From: Flavobacterium sp. UMI-01
GTDB taxonomy: Bacteria; Bacteroidota; Bacteroidia; Flavobacteriales; Flavobacteriaceae
DNA length: 64,000 bases
Assembly: GCF_019656315.1 (NCBI RefSeq)
Contig: NZ_BPLU01000049.1
Location: forward strand, 36,845 to 100,844
Direction: 5' to 3'
Under the pieces are notes generated by a model. The model ran no database searches. It saw only the letters and a list, made by a program, of their open reading frames with translations, and had not been told where the DNA came from. How positions within the stretch are numbered: the first letter of the stretch is position 1; each line of letters opens with the position of its first letter. Both the position numbers and the translations under genes were made by a program. This document shows positions 7,600 to 16,112 of this stretch, one piece after another.

Positions 7600-8370
7600 T
7601 TAAGCGATAAAATATCGCCTGATAGGGATTAGAATACCAATGAGTATTGAATATCCAATAAAAAAAGGTAAAATCCAATTTTCTAGTCCTAGTGGGAGCA
7701 TGATGGCAATTAATAACAATTGAAAACCCAAACCATATAGGGAAACGAGAGTCATGAACCAGTTAGGAAAGGTTTTGACTTTGTAAGCAAGCGGGTCTAA
7801 AGAATGTATAATACGATCAAATTTTCCATATACCACCGTGTATATTCGGAACATAATGTTGACAGTTGCTTGTTTTTCGCCTGGGAGCGCTTTTGGGGCT
7901 TTATGTTCAAATATTTTACTTGTAGCATCTCCACCAGCCGATTTATGTCGTAAAATGACATAATAGTAGTTGTAGAGGGTGCCTTGTAATTGAATGCTTA
8001 TGAAAGCCATTATACTAGTCCAAAACGAAGATTGGGAGATGTAACAAATGGCAAATAAAATCATAAAGTTCAAAAAAATATCAAACACACTATCGAGATA
8101 GCGACCAGTATAAGATGGCGTGTTTTTAAGGCGAGCAAGCTCTCCATCGGCAGCATCAATGAGTGATTTTAGTATGATAAAAAAGCCTGCCCAATACCAA
8201 TATTTTTCAAGAATGCAATACACAGCGACCAATCCTGAAAATCCAAACAATAAGGTCACATCAATAGGTGTGAAACGGGTTTTTTTTAAAGAATTGGCCA
8301 GCCATCTCCCAAAGGGTCTCCCATAATCGGATAAGTCGATAAATTGGTCTTGTGAAGCGAGTTTTGACAT
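7600..8370 (-). CDS. CDP-alcohol phosphatidyltransferase family protein
   Basis: The start is placed at the ATG at 8370 (MSKLASQDQFIDLSDY); the frame is open to 8439 but that extension looks non-native. The 256-residue membrane protein has the family signature DGELAR...G...D...D (DAADGELARLKNTPSYTGRY followed by LDSVFD), which binds CDP and the divalent metal. About six membrane helices follow and surround it. It transfers a phosphoalcohol from a CDP-alcohol in phospholipid or related lipid synthesis; the acceptor cannot be assigned. Confidence 0.87.
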   Translation of the reverse strand: MSKLASQDQFIDLSDYGRPFGRWLANSLKKTRFTPIDVTLLFGFSGLVAVYCILEKYWYWAGFFIILKSLIDAADGELARLKNTPSYTGRYLDSVFDIFLNFMILFAICYISQSSFWTSIMAFISIQLQGTLYNYYYVILRHKSAGGDATSKIFEHKAPKALPGEKQATVNIMFRIYTVVYGKFDRIIHSLDPLAYKVKTFPNWFMTLVSLYGLGFQLLLIAIMLPLGLENWILPFFIGYSILIGILIPIRRYFIA

Positions 8371-8622
8371 TTTTGTTGGTAAACAATGAAATGTGACAAT
8401 ATAGTCAGTAATAAAGATACGAAAAAACAAAGTAATCACCCCACAGTCAAATGCATGAGTATAGTTACCACTAATAGTTTCACCGGATTACTATCACTTG
8501 GATCACTAATTATTAGGAATAGTGACTACTAAATTTGCTTAAATTCTGTTTAAAGGGGTGTATTTATAATCAAAATTAATTTTAAAATTAGCGAATTAGC
8601 AATTGTTTTTACGGAACATTAG

Positions 8623-9642
8623 TTATTTAGAAAGCCTGTGCAAGGTATAAGTCATGGTTGCCAATAAGAAAAACGCATTGATTTGATGTGCCAAACCAAG
8701 CCACAACGGTACGGAGTACAATAATGTAAAAACACCTAAAGCAAACTGAACAAGTACTAAGAAGAGTAGGCCATTGATACCTCTTTTTTGTTCTATTAAA
8801 AGACCCGTTGATTTACTTTTATAAAACAACCACGCAATTAGGGCTACTACAACATAAGCCAAGGTACGATGAACAAATTGAACGCCACTTTTGCCTTCTG
8901 TTAAATTAAGTAAAAGGGTTTTTTGTTCAATAAAAACACTATCGTGAATAAATTGTCCGTCACTCATCAAGGGCCAGTGGTTGTGAATCAAACCTGCATT
9001 CAATCCAGCGACAAAACCTCCGTAGATAATTTGAACAATTAAAAAGACAAAAGCATAACGAGCAATTTTTTGTAAGTCCACTTGAGCTGTTTTGCGATGC
9101 GGATAAATCAAATCCAATGCTACCCAAAGGGTATAAGCAAAAGTGATAAAGGCAAAAGTAAGGTGTAAAGCCAGTCTAAAATGACTTACATCAGGATGGT
9201 CAATCAAGCCACTTTTTACCATGAACCACCCCAAAAACCCTTGAAATCCACCCATAAAGAGCAGTATCAAACATTTCTTGATGGTGGCACGGTCTAATTT
9301 CTTTTTGATTAAAAAATAGACAAAAGGAATGATAAATACCAGTCCGATGATACGCCCAATAAAACGGTGGAACCATTCCCAGAAATAAATGAATTTGTAA
9401 TCTGAAAGTTGGAAATCGTTGTGAATGTTGATTTTTTGGTATTCTGGGAATTTTTTATACTCCTCAAAGGCTGCTTGCCATTTTTCCTCTGTCAAAGGCG
9501 GAAAAGTATCGGTAACCAAATGCCAATCGGTCATGGATAAACCAGAGTTTGTCAATCGGGTGATTCCACCCACAGTTACCATCAAAAATAATAGGAAGCA
9601 TCCTGTAAGCAACCAGTAGATAACGGATTTGTTTTGTGTCAT
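8623..9642 (-). CDS. ctaA: Heme A synthase (CtaA/Cox15)
   Basis: A 339-residue, eight-helix membrane enzyme that oxidises the C8 methyl of heme O to make heme A for cytochrome oxidase. Visible signatures are GGITRLTNSGLSMTDW near residue 25-40 and histidines in membrane segments: FWEWFHRFIGR (about 93), HLTFAF (about 164), FVHRTLAYV (about 258) and LAHQINAFF (about 321), expected as heme ligands. The Cox15 type is standard in aerobic Bacteroidota. The gene stands alone, with the CCA-adding enzyme gene upstream on the same strand. Confidence 0.92.
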   Translation of the reverse strand: MTQNKSVIYWLLTGCFLLFLMVTVGGITRLTNSGLSMTDWHLVTDTFPPLTEEKWQAAFEEYKKFPEYQKINIHNDFQLSDYKFIYFWEWFHRFIGRIIGLVFIIPFVYFLIKKKLDRATIKKCLILLFMGGFQGFLGWFMVKSGLIDHPDVSHFRLALHLTFAFITFAYTLWVALDLIYPHRKTAQVDLQKIARYAFVFLIVQIIYGGFVAGLNAGLIHNHWPLMSDGQFIHDSVFIEQKTLLLNLTEGKSGVQFVHRTLAYVVVALIAWLFYKSKSTGLLIEQKRGINGLLFLVLVQFALGVFTLLYSVPLWLGLAHQINAFFLLATMTYTLHRLSK

Positions 9643-9654
9643 TTTTTATAGTTT

Positions 9655-9743
9655 CTAAGATTCTGAGTTTTTAAAGAGACTAAGAACCTAAAGTTTGTAT
9701 TTTTATTAGTTCATTTTATTAGCTTGATTTCTCAGTGCCTTAG
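9655..9743. repeat. Imperfect CTAAG/CTGAG inverted repeat
   Basis: CTAAGATTCTGAG (9655-9667) and CTCAGTGCCTTAG (9731-9743) form a 13-bp inverted repeat matching at 10 positions, with further CTAAG/TTAG words between. It ends directly against the stop codon of the CCA-adding enzyme gene. It could act as its terminator or be a member of a dispersed palindromic family. Confidence 0.45.
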
Positions 9744-11165
9744 CTACTTAGCTGCTTTCTTTAATCCTAATTTCTCTGCTCTTTTCAAAACAAAGGCATA
9801 AGCCGCTTCGTACTCATTTGGAATTTCACCTTCCAATATAGCTTCTTTTACTGCTTCTTTTAGTACGCCAATTTCTCTCGAAGGTTTCAAGTCAAAAATT
9901 TCCATGATTTGTTCACCAGTGATAGGCGGTTGGAAGTTTCGAATTGAGTCTTTCTCTTCAACTTCAACAATTTTTTGACGCACAATCACAAAATTGTTGT
10001 GATATTTCTTGAATTTGTTCGGGTTTTTAGTGGTGATATCGGCCTCACAAAGAGTCATCAAGTCTTCCACATCTTCGCCTGCATCAAATACCAAACGCCT
10101 CACCGCTGAATCAGTAACTATATCCTGAGAAAGAACGATAGGACGTGAACTCATCATAACCATTTTTTGAACAAATTTCATTTTTTGGTTCAATGGCATG
10201 TGTAGGCGTTCAAAGATTTTCTTGACCATCTTTCCTCCCAAAAACTCGTGTCCGTGAAAGGTCCAACCTTGCTTTTTGTTGAATTTTTTAGTGGGTGCTT
10301 TACCAATATCGTGTAACAAAGCGGCCCAACGCAACCATACATCCTCGGTATTTGGACAAATATTATCGACTACTTCCAGCGTGTGGTAAAAGTTGTTTTT
10401 ATGGGTTTGCCCTTCAATTTCTTCCACATTATTCAAAGCCGTTAATTCGGGTAAAATAATATCGAGTAATCCCGTTTTATACAATAATAAAAAGCCTACG
10501 GATGGTTTGTCGGTCGAAAGGATTTTATTCAATTCGTCTACTATGCGTTCACCAGAGATGATTTTAATTCGGTCTTTGTTTTTTGAAATCGCTTCCAAAG
10601 ATTCTGCTTCAATTTCAAATCCCAATTGAGTAGCAAAACGAATCGCACGCATCATGCGCAACGGATCATCAGAGTAAGTAATATCAGGATTTAAAGGGGT
10701 TTTGATGGTTTTGGACTCCAAAGCCGCCACTCCTTCAAACGGATCAACCAAATCGCCATAATTACTTTCGTTCAACGAAAAAGCCAACGCATTAATTGTG
10801 AAATCGCGACGTTCTTGATCGTCTTTTAGGGTGCCTATTTCTACTTTTGGATTCCGACTTTCAGTTTGGTAGCTTTCCTTACGCGCCCCCACAAATTCGA
10901 TATCCGTGTCTTGGTAGCGCAACATCGCTGTACCGTAGTTTTTAAAAACTTGGACCTTAGGTTTGTGAGGCAACAATTCGGATACTTTTAATGCCAAATC
11001 GATACCGCTACCCACGGCTACAATATCAATGTCTTTTTTGGATGGACGGGTTAATAAATAATCCCGAACAAAACCACCAATAACGTAGCTTTCCACACCA
11101 AGTTCTTGACTTGCTTGTGCAATGATTTTAAAAATGGGGTTTTCTAATGCTTTTATATAATTCAT
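9744..11165 (-). CDS. cca: CCA tRNA nucleotidyltransferase / HD-domain enzyme
   Basis: A 473-residue class II polymerase-beta-type nucleotidyltransferase. GGFVRDYLL at about 30-38 is the nucleotide-binding GG motif, and [10 protein letters not shown] at about 45-54 carries the two catalytic aspartates. The RRDFTINAL motif and the [10 protein letters not shown] neck follow, then an HD phosphohydrolase domain with LLHDIGK (about 285) and a helical tail. It adds or repairs the 3'-CCA of tRNAs. Length and domain order match the Bacteroidota HD-containing type. A GxxExxY gene lies upstream. Confidence 0.93.
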   Translation of the reverse strand: MNYIKALENPIFKIIAQASQELGVESYVIGGFVRDYLLTRPSKKDIDIVAVGSGIDLALKVSELLPHKPKVQVFKNYGTAMLRYQDTDIEFVGARKESYQTESRNPKVEIGTLKDDQERRDFTINALAFSLNESNYGDLVDPFEGVAALESKTIKTPLNPDITYSDDPLRMMRAIRFATQLGFEIEAESLEAISKNKDRIKIISGERIVDELNKILSTDKPSVGFLLLYKTGLLDIILPELTALNNVEEIEGQTHKNNFYHTLEVVDNICPNTEDVWLRWAALLHDIGKAPTKKFNKKQGWTFHGHEFLGGKMVKKIFERLHMPLNQKMKFVQKMVMMSSRPIVLSQDIVTDSAVRRLVFDAGEDVEDLMTLCEADITTKNPNKFKKYHNNFVIVRQKIVEVEEKDSIRNFQPPITGEQIMEIFDLKPSREIGVLKEAVKEAILEGEIPNEYEAAYAFVLKRAEKLGLKKAAK

Positions 11166-11236
11166 TCTGTTTTACCGCTAAGGAGGTTACCGCTAATTGC
11201 TTTATAAATTTTTGAGGCTTATGCTGATTAAGTTGT

Positions 11237-11611
11237 TTACTTTACAATACGTTTATACTCAAGTGAAATAGAATTAAAATTTGCTAGTATAGCTAATCTA
11301 TTATTAGATACTTTGAGATAATTCAAACATTGTGAATAGTGTTTTGGGTGAAGATTTTCACTTGATTTTATTTCTAAAATAATCTTATCAAATAATACAA
11401 AGTCAGCATAAAACTTATGATTTAAAACTACAGTTTTATAATTTACAAAGTATTCTTTTTCTCTTTCATATGGAATTTTATTCTGTTGCAATTCGTATTC
11501 TATAGCATCTTTATATACAATTTCAGAAAAACCACCACCTAAATTTCGATGCACATCAAATAAAATACCCATTATCTGAAAACTTTCTTCTTTATAAAGT
11601 ACTTCACTCAT
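11237..11611 (-). CDS. GxxExxY family protein
   Basis: A 124-residue protein of the GxxExxY family. The naming motif is GGGFSEIVYKDAIEYEL (Gly, Glu and Tyr spaced as in the name), followed by YADFVLFDKIILEIKSS, a D...E-x-K pattern that resembles the core of PD-(D/E)XK nucleases. Function is not established; nuclease-like activity is inference. The start at 11611 (MSEVLYKEE) is preferred because the extension to 11641 runs into the palindrome at 11628-11698. A decayed copy of its first half lies 381 bp to the right. Confidence 0.85.
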   Translation of the reverse strand: MSEVLYKEESFQIMGILFDVHRNLGGGFSEIVYKDAIEYELQQNKIPYEREKEYFVNYKTVVLNHKFYADFVLFDKIILEIKSSENLHPKHYSQCLNYLKVSNNRLAILANFNSISLEYKRIVK

Positions 11612-11627
11612 AGTTTTTTCTTTTTTT

Positions 11628-11698
11628 AGCCACGAATTCACGAATTATTTTTAATAAATTGAACTTACTTCCGACTAATAATTCGTGAATTCGGGGCT
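11628..11698. repeat. Long palindrome upstream of the GxxExxY gene (copy A)
   Basis: Two 21-bp arms (11628-11648 and 11678-11698), each built on CACGAATTCACGAATTA, pair with a single mismatch around a 29-bp AT-rich centre. The same structure recurs at 12011-12077 as part of the tandem duplication. Confidence 0.8.
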
Positions 11699-11723
11699 AT
11701 TAAAATTTATTAGCGGTTAAAAA

Positions 11724-11875
11724 CTACTTTCTAATAACCTTCATCTGTGCATCATTCGTCAACTTGATAATGGTCGAGGGTTTGCCTGAAATTTTATCGT
11801 GGTGCAAATTTACAACATAGTCCACACCCTTAACAGTTTCAGGGTTGATTTTCTAATAGTTTTGAATAGTAGGTT
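11724..11875 (-). pseudogene. Duplicated 3' end of the Sua5/TsaC gene
   Basis: On the minus strand this encodes the last ~45 codons of the threonylcarbamoyl-AMP synthase at 12105-12671 (GVDYVVNLHHDKISGKPST, then the IIKL...VIRK end and stop at 11724), at a constant offset of 381 bp from the real gene. It has no upstream part and is interrupted towards 11860-11875, where it joins the decayed GxxExxY copy. It is a by-product of the tandem duplication. Confidence 0.8.
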
Positions 11876-11886
11876 AAATCTATATT

Positions 11887-11992
11887 ATCTTCATATACAA
11901 TTTCAGAAAAGCCACCTCCTAAATTTCGATGTACATCAAATAAAATACCCCTTATCTGAAAACTTTCTTCTTTAATAAAGTACTTCACTCAT
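11887..11992 (-). pseudogene. Decayed 5' fragment of the GxxExxY gene
   Basis: It matches the first ~35 codons of the gene at 11237-11611, 380-381 bp away, including the ATG (11990-11992). An extra A in the run at 11971-11980 shifts the frame shortly after the start, and the coding sequence stops matching near 11887. Non-functional. Confidence 0.8.
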
Positions 11993-12010
11993 AGTTTTTT
12001 CATTTTTTAA

Positions 12011-12077
12011 CCACGAATTCACGAATTACTTTTAATAAATTAAACTTACTTTCGACAAATAATTCGTGAATTCGTGG
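12011..12077. repeat. Long palindrome (copy B)
   Basis: Perfect 18-bp arms CCACGAATTCACGAATTA (12011-12028) and its complement (12060-12077) around an AT-rich spacer. It is the duplicate of the 11628-11698 structure and lies just downstream of the intact Sua5/TsaC gene. Confidence 0.8.
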
Positions 12078-12104
12078 CTATTAAAATTTATTAGCGGTAA
12101 ACCT

Positions 12105-12671
12105 CTATTTACGTATCACCTTCACCTGTGCATCATTGGTCAATTTGATAATGGTCGAGGGTTTGCCTGAAATTTTATCGTGGTGCAAATTTACAACATA
12201 GTCCACACCCTTAATAATCTCAGGGCTAATTTCCTTAAAACTTTTAGGAGTAGGTTGGCCCGAAATATTTGCAGAGGTAGAAACCAATGGTTTTTTCATT
12301 CGCTCCATCAATTTAAAACAAAAAGGTTCTTTAACTAGTCTAATTCCCAGTGTGTTATCCGTTGCGATAATATTAGGAGCCACATTTCGTGGATTGTCCA
12401 AAATCAAAGTCGTTGGGTTTTCGGATAAATCCATTATTTGCCAAGCCACTTCGGGAATGTCTTTAAACACATTGTAAAGCATTTTTTCGCCATTCATCAG
12501 GCAAATCATACTTTGGGTTTCAGCTCTTTGTTTCAATTTGTAAATCTTTGCAATCGCCTCAGGGTTGGTCGCGTCACAACCAATTCCCCAAACCGTATCT
12601 GTAGGATACAAAATGATACCTCCTTCTTTAATTACCTCAAAAGCGTTGTGTATTTCTTGATTGATGTCCAT
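12105..12671 (-). CDS. L-threonylcarbamoyladenylate synthase (Sua5/YciO/TsaC family)
   Basis: A 188-residue YrdC-fold enzyme. LYPTDTVWGIGCDA near residues 21-34, KQRAE..S and the SANISGQPTPKSF motif near 142-154 are family signatures for ATP, threonine and bicarbonate binding. It makes threonylcarbamoyl-AMP for the t6A modification at position 37 of ANN-decoding tRNAs, if it is the TsaC/Sua5 member; the YciO branch is an alternative. It lacks the C-terminal Sua5 domain. Its last ~45 codons are duplicated at 11724-11875. Confidence 0.88.
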   Translation of the reverse strand: MDINQEIHNAFEVIKEGGIILYPTDTVWGIGCDATNPEAIAKIYKLKQRAETQSMICLMNGEKMLYNVFKDIPEVAWQIMDLSENPTTLILDNPRNVAPNIIATDNTLGIRLVKEPFCFKLMERMKKPLVSTSANISGQPTPKSFKEISPEIIKGVDYVVNLHHDKISGKPSTIIKLTNDAQVKVIRK

Positions 12672-12880
12672 CTTTACATTTTAAGTAGTGCAAAGATATT
12701 TATTTGTTCCTATTTAGCGGGCATACAAGCGGGTTTAATAATCCATTTTAACGACATTTTATAGAATGTTTGCGCAGGTGAAAAAAAAAATTGGGCATTA
12801 CCTTAGGTTGTTAGAGTATAGTATTATTTTTTGAAATTGAATTGATGAAGCGAACCCTTAAAATCAGCCCGTCAAAAAAA

Positions 12881-13450
12881 TCACCTTGCCTTCTTATTTA
12901 GTTCACACAAAGCGATAATTTCTATAATTCTAGCGGTTCTAGTTGCTTCACGTTTCGCTTGGTTAAGCCAATAGAGGTAACTCTTTCGGTATGACGGAGC
13001 AAACGCTTTGTAATTAATATAGGCGGTTGGGTTTTCAGTAAAAGCTTTTTCTAAATCGGGTGGAATTGCATAAGCTTCAACTGCATCCAAAGATTCCCAA
13101 GAGCCGTTCTCTTTGGCAATTTGTATGGCGGTATAACCACTTTCATGTAGTAATCCCTCTTTATCGAGTTTTTCGATATAGGTTTTGTTGAGTTTACTCC
13201 AAACGCTTTTGGGTTTTCGAGGGCCAAAACGTTGTTTGCGTTTTTCATCATCAATTTTTCGCACCGTTGAGTCAATCCAACCAAAACAAAGGGCTACCTG
13301 AACGGCCTCTTCCCAGCGCATACTCTCCTGAACGCTACCCACTTTGTAGAAAATGAGATCAATACCTGTGCAATTAGCGTGGTTAATTTCGAGCCAAGCA
13401 CGCCATTCGGTGGTGTTTTTAAAGTAAAGTTCGGTTTCTTTGTTCAGCAT
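12881..13450 (-). CDS. YdeI/OmpD-associated family protein
   Basis: A 189-residue soluble protein of the YdeI (OmpD-associated) family. The pattern SMRWEEAVQVALCFGWID at about 38-55 followed by RFGPRKPKSVWSKLN is the family hallmark, and the C-terminal SYRKSYLYWLNQAKREATRTARI helix is also typical. In enterobacteria YdeI has been linked to peptide and polymyxin tolerance; the biochemical function is unknown. It is downstream of sodC on the same strand but separated by an 18-bp inverted repeat. Confidence 0.87.
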   Translation of the reverse strand: MLNKETELYFKNTTEWRAWLEINHANCTGIDLIFYKVGSVQESMRWEEAVQVALCFGWIDSTVRKIDDEKRKQRFGPRKPKSVWSKLNKTYIEKLDKEGLLHESGYTAIQIAKENGSWESLDAVEAYAIPPDLEKAFTENPTAYINYKAFAPSYRKSYLYWLNQAKREATRTARIIEIIALCELNKKAR

Positions 13451-13478
13451 AATTTTTTCTGGAAGCCTTTAAAAATAA

Positions 13479-13537
13479 AACCATTAAGAAAATAAGTTTA
13501 TTAAGGAAGACTTAATTAGCTTATTTTCTTAATGGTT
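13479..13537. repeat. Perfect 18-bp inverted repeat between sodC and the ydeI-like gene
   Basis: Arms 13479-13496 (AACCATTAAGAAAATAAG) and 13520-13537 are exact complements around a 23-nt spacer that has its own TTAAG/CTTAA hairpin. It may terminate sodC transcription or belong to a dispersed palindromic repeat family. Confidence 0.75.
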
Positions 13538-13570
13538 CAAATTGATTACTATATGTTTTATCAATTGCTA

Positions 13571-14095
13571 TTATTTGATGATAGCCGTACAAGCCACTCT
13601 ACCACCTGCATTTCCTGTTGGTTGGGTTGTAAAGTCATCAGCGCCTTGGTGCACAATAATAGCATGACCTATAATGTCTTTGGTAGGGTCTCCAGAACCT
13701 ATGTTCCATTCGTCAGTAGTGAATTTAATCGAACCGTTTCCGTTTTTGTCAGCGGTAAAATTCCCGATATCACCTTTATGATATTGTCCAACGCCCCATT
13801 TTCCGTGGTTTTTGAAAGTGGGATTCCAGTGACCACCAGTTGAGGTACCATCAGGAGCAGAACAATCTGATTTTTCGTGAATGTGAATGGCGTGTACGCC
13901 TGGTGTTAATCCTGAGAATTTGGCTTCCAGCGTCACTTTTCCGTCATTTTCGACAAAAGTTGCAGTACCCGCTACGTTGCTATTGCTCTTGGCTTCGAAG
14001 GTTAAATTTAATTTTTTGTCCTCGTTAGAGTTTAAAGATTTACATCCAATAATAAGAATCGTAAGTGTTGCTATAGAAAAGAGTATTTTTTTCAT
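13571..14095 (-). CDS. sodC: Cu/Zn superoxide dismutase lipoprotein
   Basis: A 174-residue superoxide dismutase (2 superoxide to peroxide and oxygen). The signal MKKILFSIATLTILIIGC with Cys18 suggests a lipoprotein facing the periplasm. Copper ligands are in HAIHIHE (about 67-73) and the late HAIIVHQGADD; zinc ligands are in GGHWNP...NHG...YHKGDIGN; the active-site Arg is in GGRVACTAII near the end. The disulfide pair Cys (KSDCSAPDG) and Cys (RVAC) is present. Length matches bacterial SodC. Confidence 0.93.
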   Translation of the reverse strand: MKKILFSIATLTILIIGCKSLNSNEDKKLNLTFEAKSNSNVAGTATFVENDGKVTLEAKFSGLTPGVHAIHIHEKSDCSAPDGTSTGGHWNPTFKNHGKWGVGQYHKGDIGNFTADKNGNGSIKFTTDEWNIGSGDPTKDIIGHAIIVHQGADDFTTQPTGNAGGRVACTAIIK

Positions 14096-14154
14096 CTTAA
14101 TTTTTTTTATAATTTTTGATAAAGTTAGCCAAATATTTGGGCTAGACCAATAAA

Positions 14155-14188
14155 AAAACCGTTCTAGTATGAATTTTAGAACGGTTTT
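14155..14188. terminator. Rho-independent terminator of the acyl-CoA dehydrogenase gene
   Basis: Perfect 12-bp arms AAAACCGTTCTA (14155-14166) and TAGAACGGTTTT (14177-14188) around a 10-nt loop, with a T-run following on the minus strand. It is placed between the dehydrogenase stop and the start of sodC. Confidence 0.85.
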
Positions 14189-14225
14189 AACATTTATAAT
14201 TTAACCAAAAATTATACAATCACTA

Positions 14226-16016
14226 TTAAAAACAATACTGATTTTCTTTAATAAGCTTAGTGGCTATGGTGTGTCGCAAAGCTACAATATTAGGCATGTT
14301 AGTGTATTTTGTAAAACGTTTTAAACCCATTAATAGCATGCGTTGCTCATCGCCTTCGGCAAAGGAAATGATGCTTTCTTTCCCTTTTTGGCTAATGATG
14401 TCCACGGCTTTATATAAATACAATTGCGCCATGGCAATTTGTTCTTTTACTTGGTCTTGACCTCGTTTTTTAGCTGTTTTTTCAGCTCTAAGAATCGTAC
14501 TTTCCGCCATGTATATTTCGATTAAAATATCTGCGGCAGCTAACAAGAGTTGTTGGTGCGAATCCAAATCGGGACCGTATTTTTGCACGGCACTACCTGC
14601 CACCATTAAGAACACTTTCTTTAATTTGGCTATCATTTCTTTTTCCTCAGCAAATAGTTCTGAATAATCAGGAGCGTCAAATGATGGAATGCCTAATAAT
14701 TCTTCACTTACTTTGGTAGCTGGACCTAATAAATCCACATGCCCTTTCATGGCTTTCTTAATCAACATTCCTACCGATAACATGCGGTTGATTTCGTTAG
14801 TCCCTTCGTAAATTCGGGCTATACGAGCATCACGCCAGGCACTTTCCATTGGAGTGTCTTCGGAGAATCCCATTCCTCCAAAAATTTGGATTCCTTCGTC
14901 AGAGCAGTTTTGAATGTCCTCGGACACCGCTACTTTTAATATCGAACATTCGATAGCAAATTCCTCGACACCTTTTAATTCTGATTCTTGGTGTGAACCG
15001 CCTTCAGCTTCCCGAATAGCTATTCGGTCTTCAATGTCTTTGGCAGCTCTGTAAGTAGCACTTTCGCCCGCATAACAACTCGTTGCCATTTCGGCTAATT
15101 TGTATCGGATGGCTCCAAATTGTGAAATGGGGGTATTAAATTGGACTCTTTCGTTAGCATATTTAACAGAGCCTGAAATAACTCTTCGTTGTGCGTCTAA
15201 GCAGGCAGCGGCTAGTTTGATTCGGCCTACATTTAAGGCATTCATCGCAATTTTGAAACCGTTTCCTCTTTCGGATAACATGTTTTCAATAGGAACAACC
15301 GTTTCATTGAAAAACACCTGACGGGTAGAGGATGCACGAATACCAAGTTTGTGTTCCTCTTCGTTCATGGTAATGCCGTTATTTGGATCGTTTTCTACAA
15401 TGAAACCCGTGATGTTTTTATCATCTCCAATTCGGGCAAAAACAATAAACAACTGACAAAAACCAGCATTGGAAATCCACATTTTTTGACCTGTAATTTT
15501 GTAATGTGTCCCGTCTTCGGATAAAACGGCTTTCGTTTTCCCTGAATTAGCATCCGAACCCGCACCTGGTTCTGTCAAGCAATAAGCACCAAACCATTCA
15601 CCAGTAGCTAGTTTAGGAACGTATTTTTGTTTTTGTTCTTCGGTTCCATACAAAGTAATAGGCATGGTTCCAATTCCTGTATGTGCTCCAAAAGCCGTGG
15701 AAAACGAACCCGTGGCTCCCGATATATAATCACAAACAAGCACAGTATCTACAAATCCCATTCCCATTCCGCCATAAGCCTCGGGTACAGAAATACTCAG
15801 GAATCCTAGGTCACCTGCTTTTTTCATGCATTCTTCGGTGTATTTATAATCCTTTTGTTCAAATCGGATTTTATGCGCCCAAAGTTCTTTATCAACAAAC
15901 TCTTTTACAGAGTCGCGCATCATGATTTGTTCTTCGTTAAAATCCTCAGGAGTGAAGATATCTTCACATTTTGTTTCTTTGACTAGGAATTGACCTCCTC
16001 TTGTTTTGTTACTCAT
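14226..16016 (-). CDS. Acyl-CoA dehydrogenase
   Basis: A 596-residue FAD-dependent acyl-CoA dehydrogenase, the first step of beta-oxidation. The N-terminal helical domain, CLTEPGAGSD (about 143-152) and the KMWISNAGF strand (flavin contact) are followed by the IQIFGGMGFSEDTPMESAWRDARIARIYEGTNEI block (about 372-405), where the Glu of YEGTNEI is the probable catalytic base. It is about 200 residues longer than short-chain enzymes; the extra helical C-terminal domain resembles VLCAD-type and Bacteroidota enzymes. It is the last gene of the marR-fadB-thiolase-dehydrogenase series. Confidence 0.92.
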   Translation of the reverse strand: MSNKTRGGQFLVKETKCEDIFTPEDFNEEQIMMRDSVKEFVDKELWAHKIRFEQKDYKYTEECMKKAGDLGFLSISVPEAYGGMGMGFVDTVLVCDYISGATGSFSTAFGAHTGIGTMPITLYGTEEQKQKYVPKLATGEWFGAYCLTEPGAGSDANSGKTKAVLSEDGTHYKITGQKMWISNAGFCQLFIVFARIGDDKNITGFIVENDPNNGITMNEEEHKLGIRASSTRQVFFNETVVPIENMLSERGNGFKIAMNALNVGRIKLAAACLDAQRRVISGSVKYANERVQFNTPISQFGAIRYKLAEMATSCYAGESATYRAAKDIEDRIAIREAEGGSHQESELKGVEEFAIECSILKVAVSEDIQNCSDEGIQIFGGMGFSEDTPMESAWRDARIARIYEGTNEINRMLSVGMLIKKAMKGHVDLLGPATKVSEELLGIPSFDAPDYSELFAEEKEMIAKLKKVFLMVAGSAVQKYGPDLDSHQQLLLAAADILIEIYMAESTILRAEKTAKKRGQDQVKEQIAMAQLYLYKAVDIISQKGKESIISFAEGDEQRMLLMGLKRFTKYTNMPNIVALRHTIATKLIKENQYCF

Positions 16017-16112
16017 TTTAAGTGGTTTTAAATGATAAATAGTTTTCTTTAATCTTTCCCAAAAGAAGGATTGTGATTTGTTAATAGTTTGGTTTTTTGA
16101 TGCTTTGTAAAG

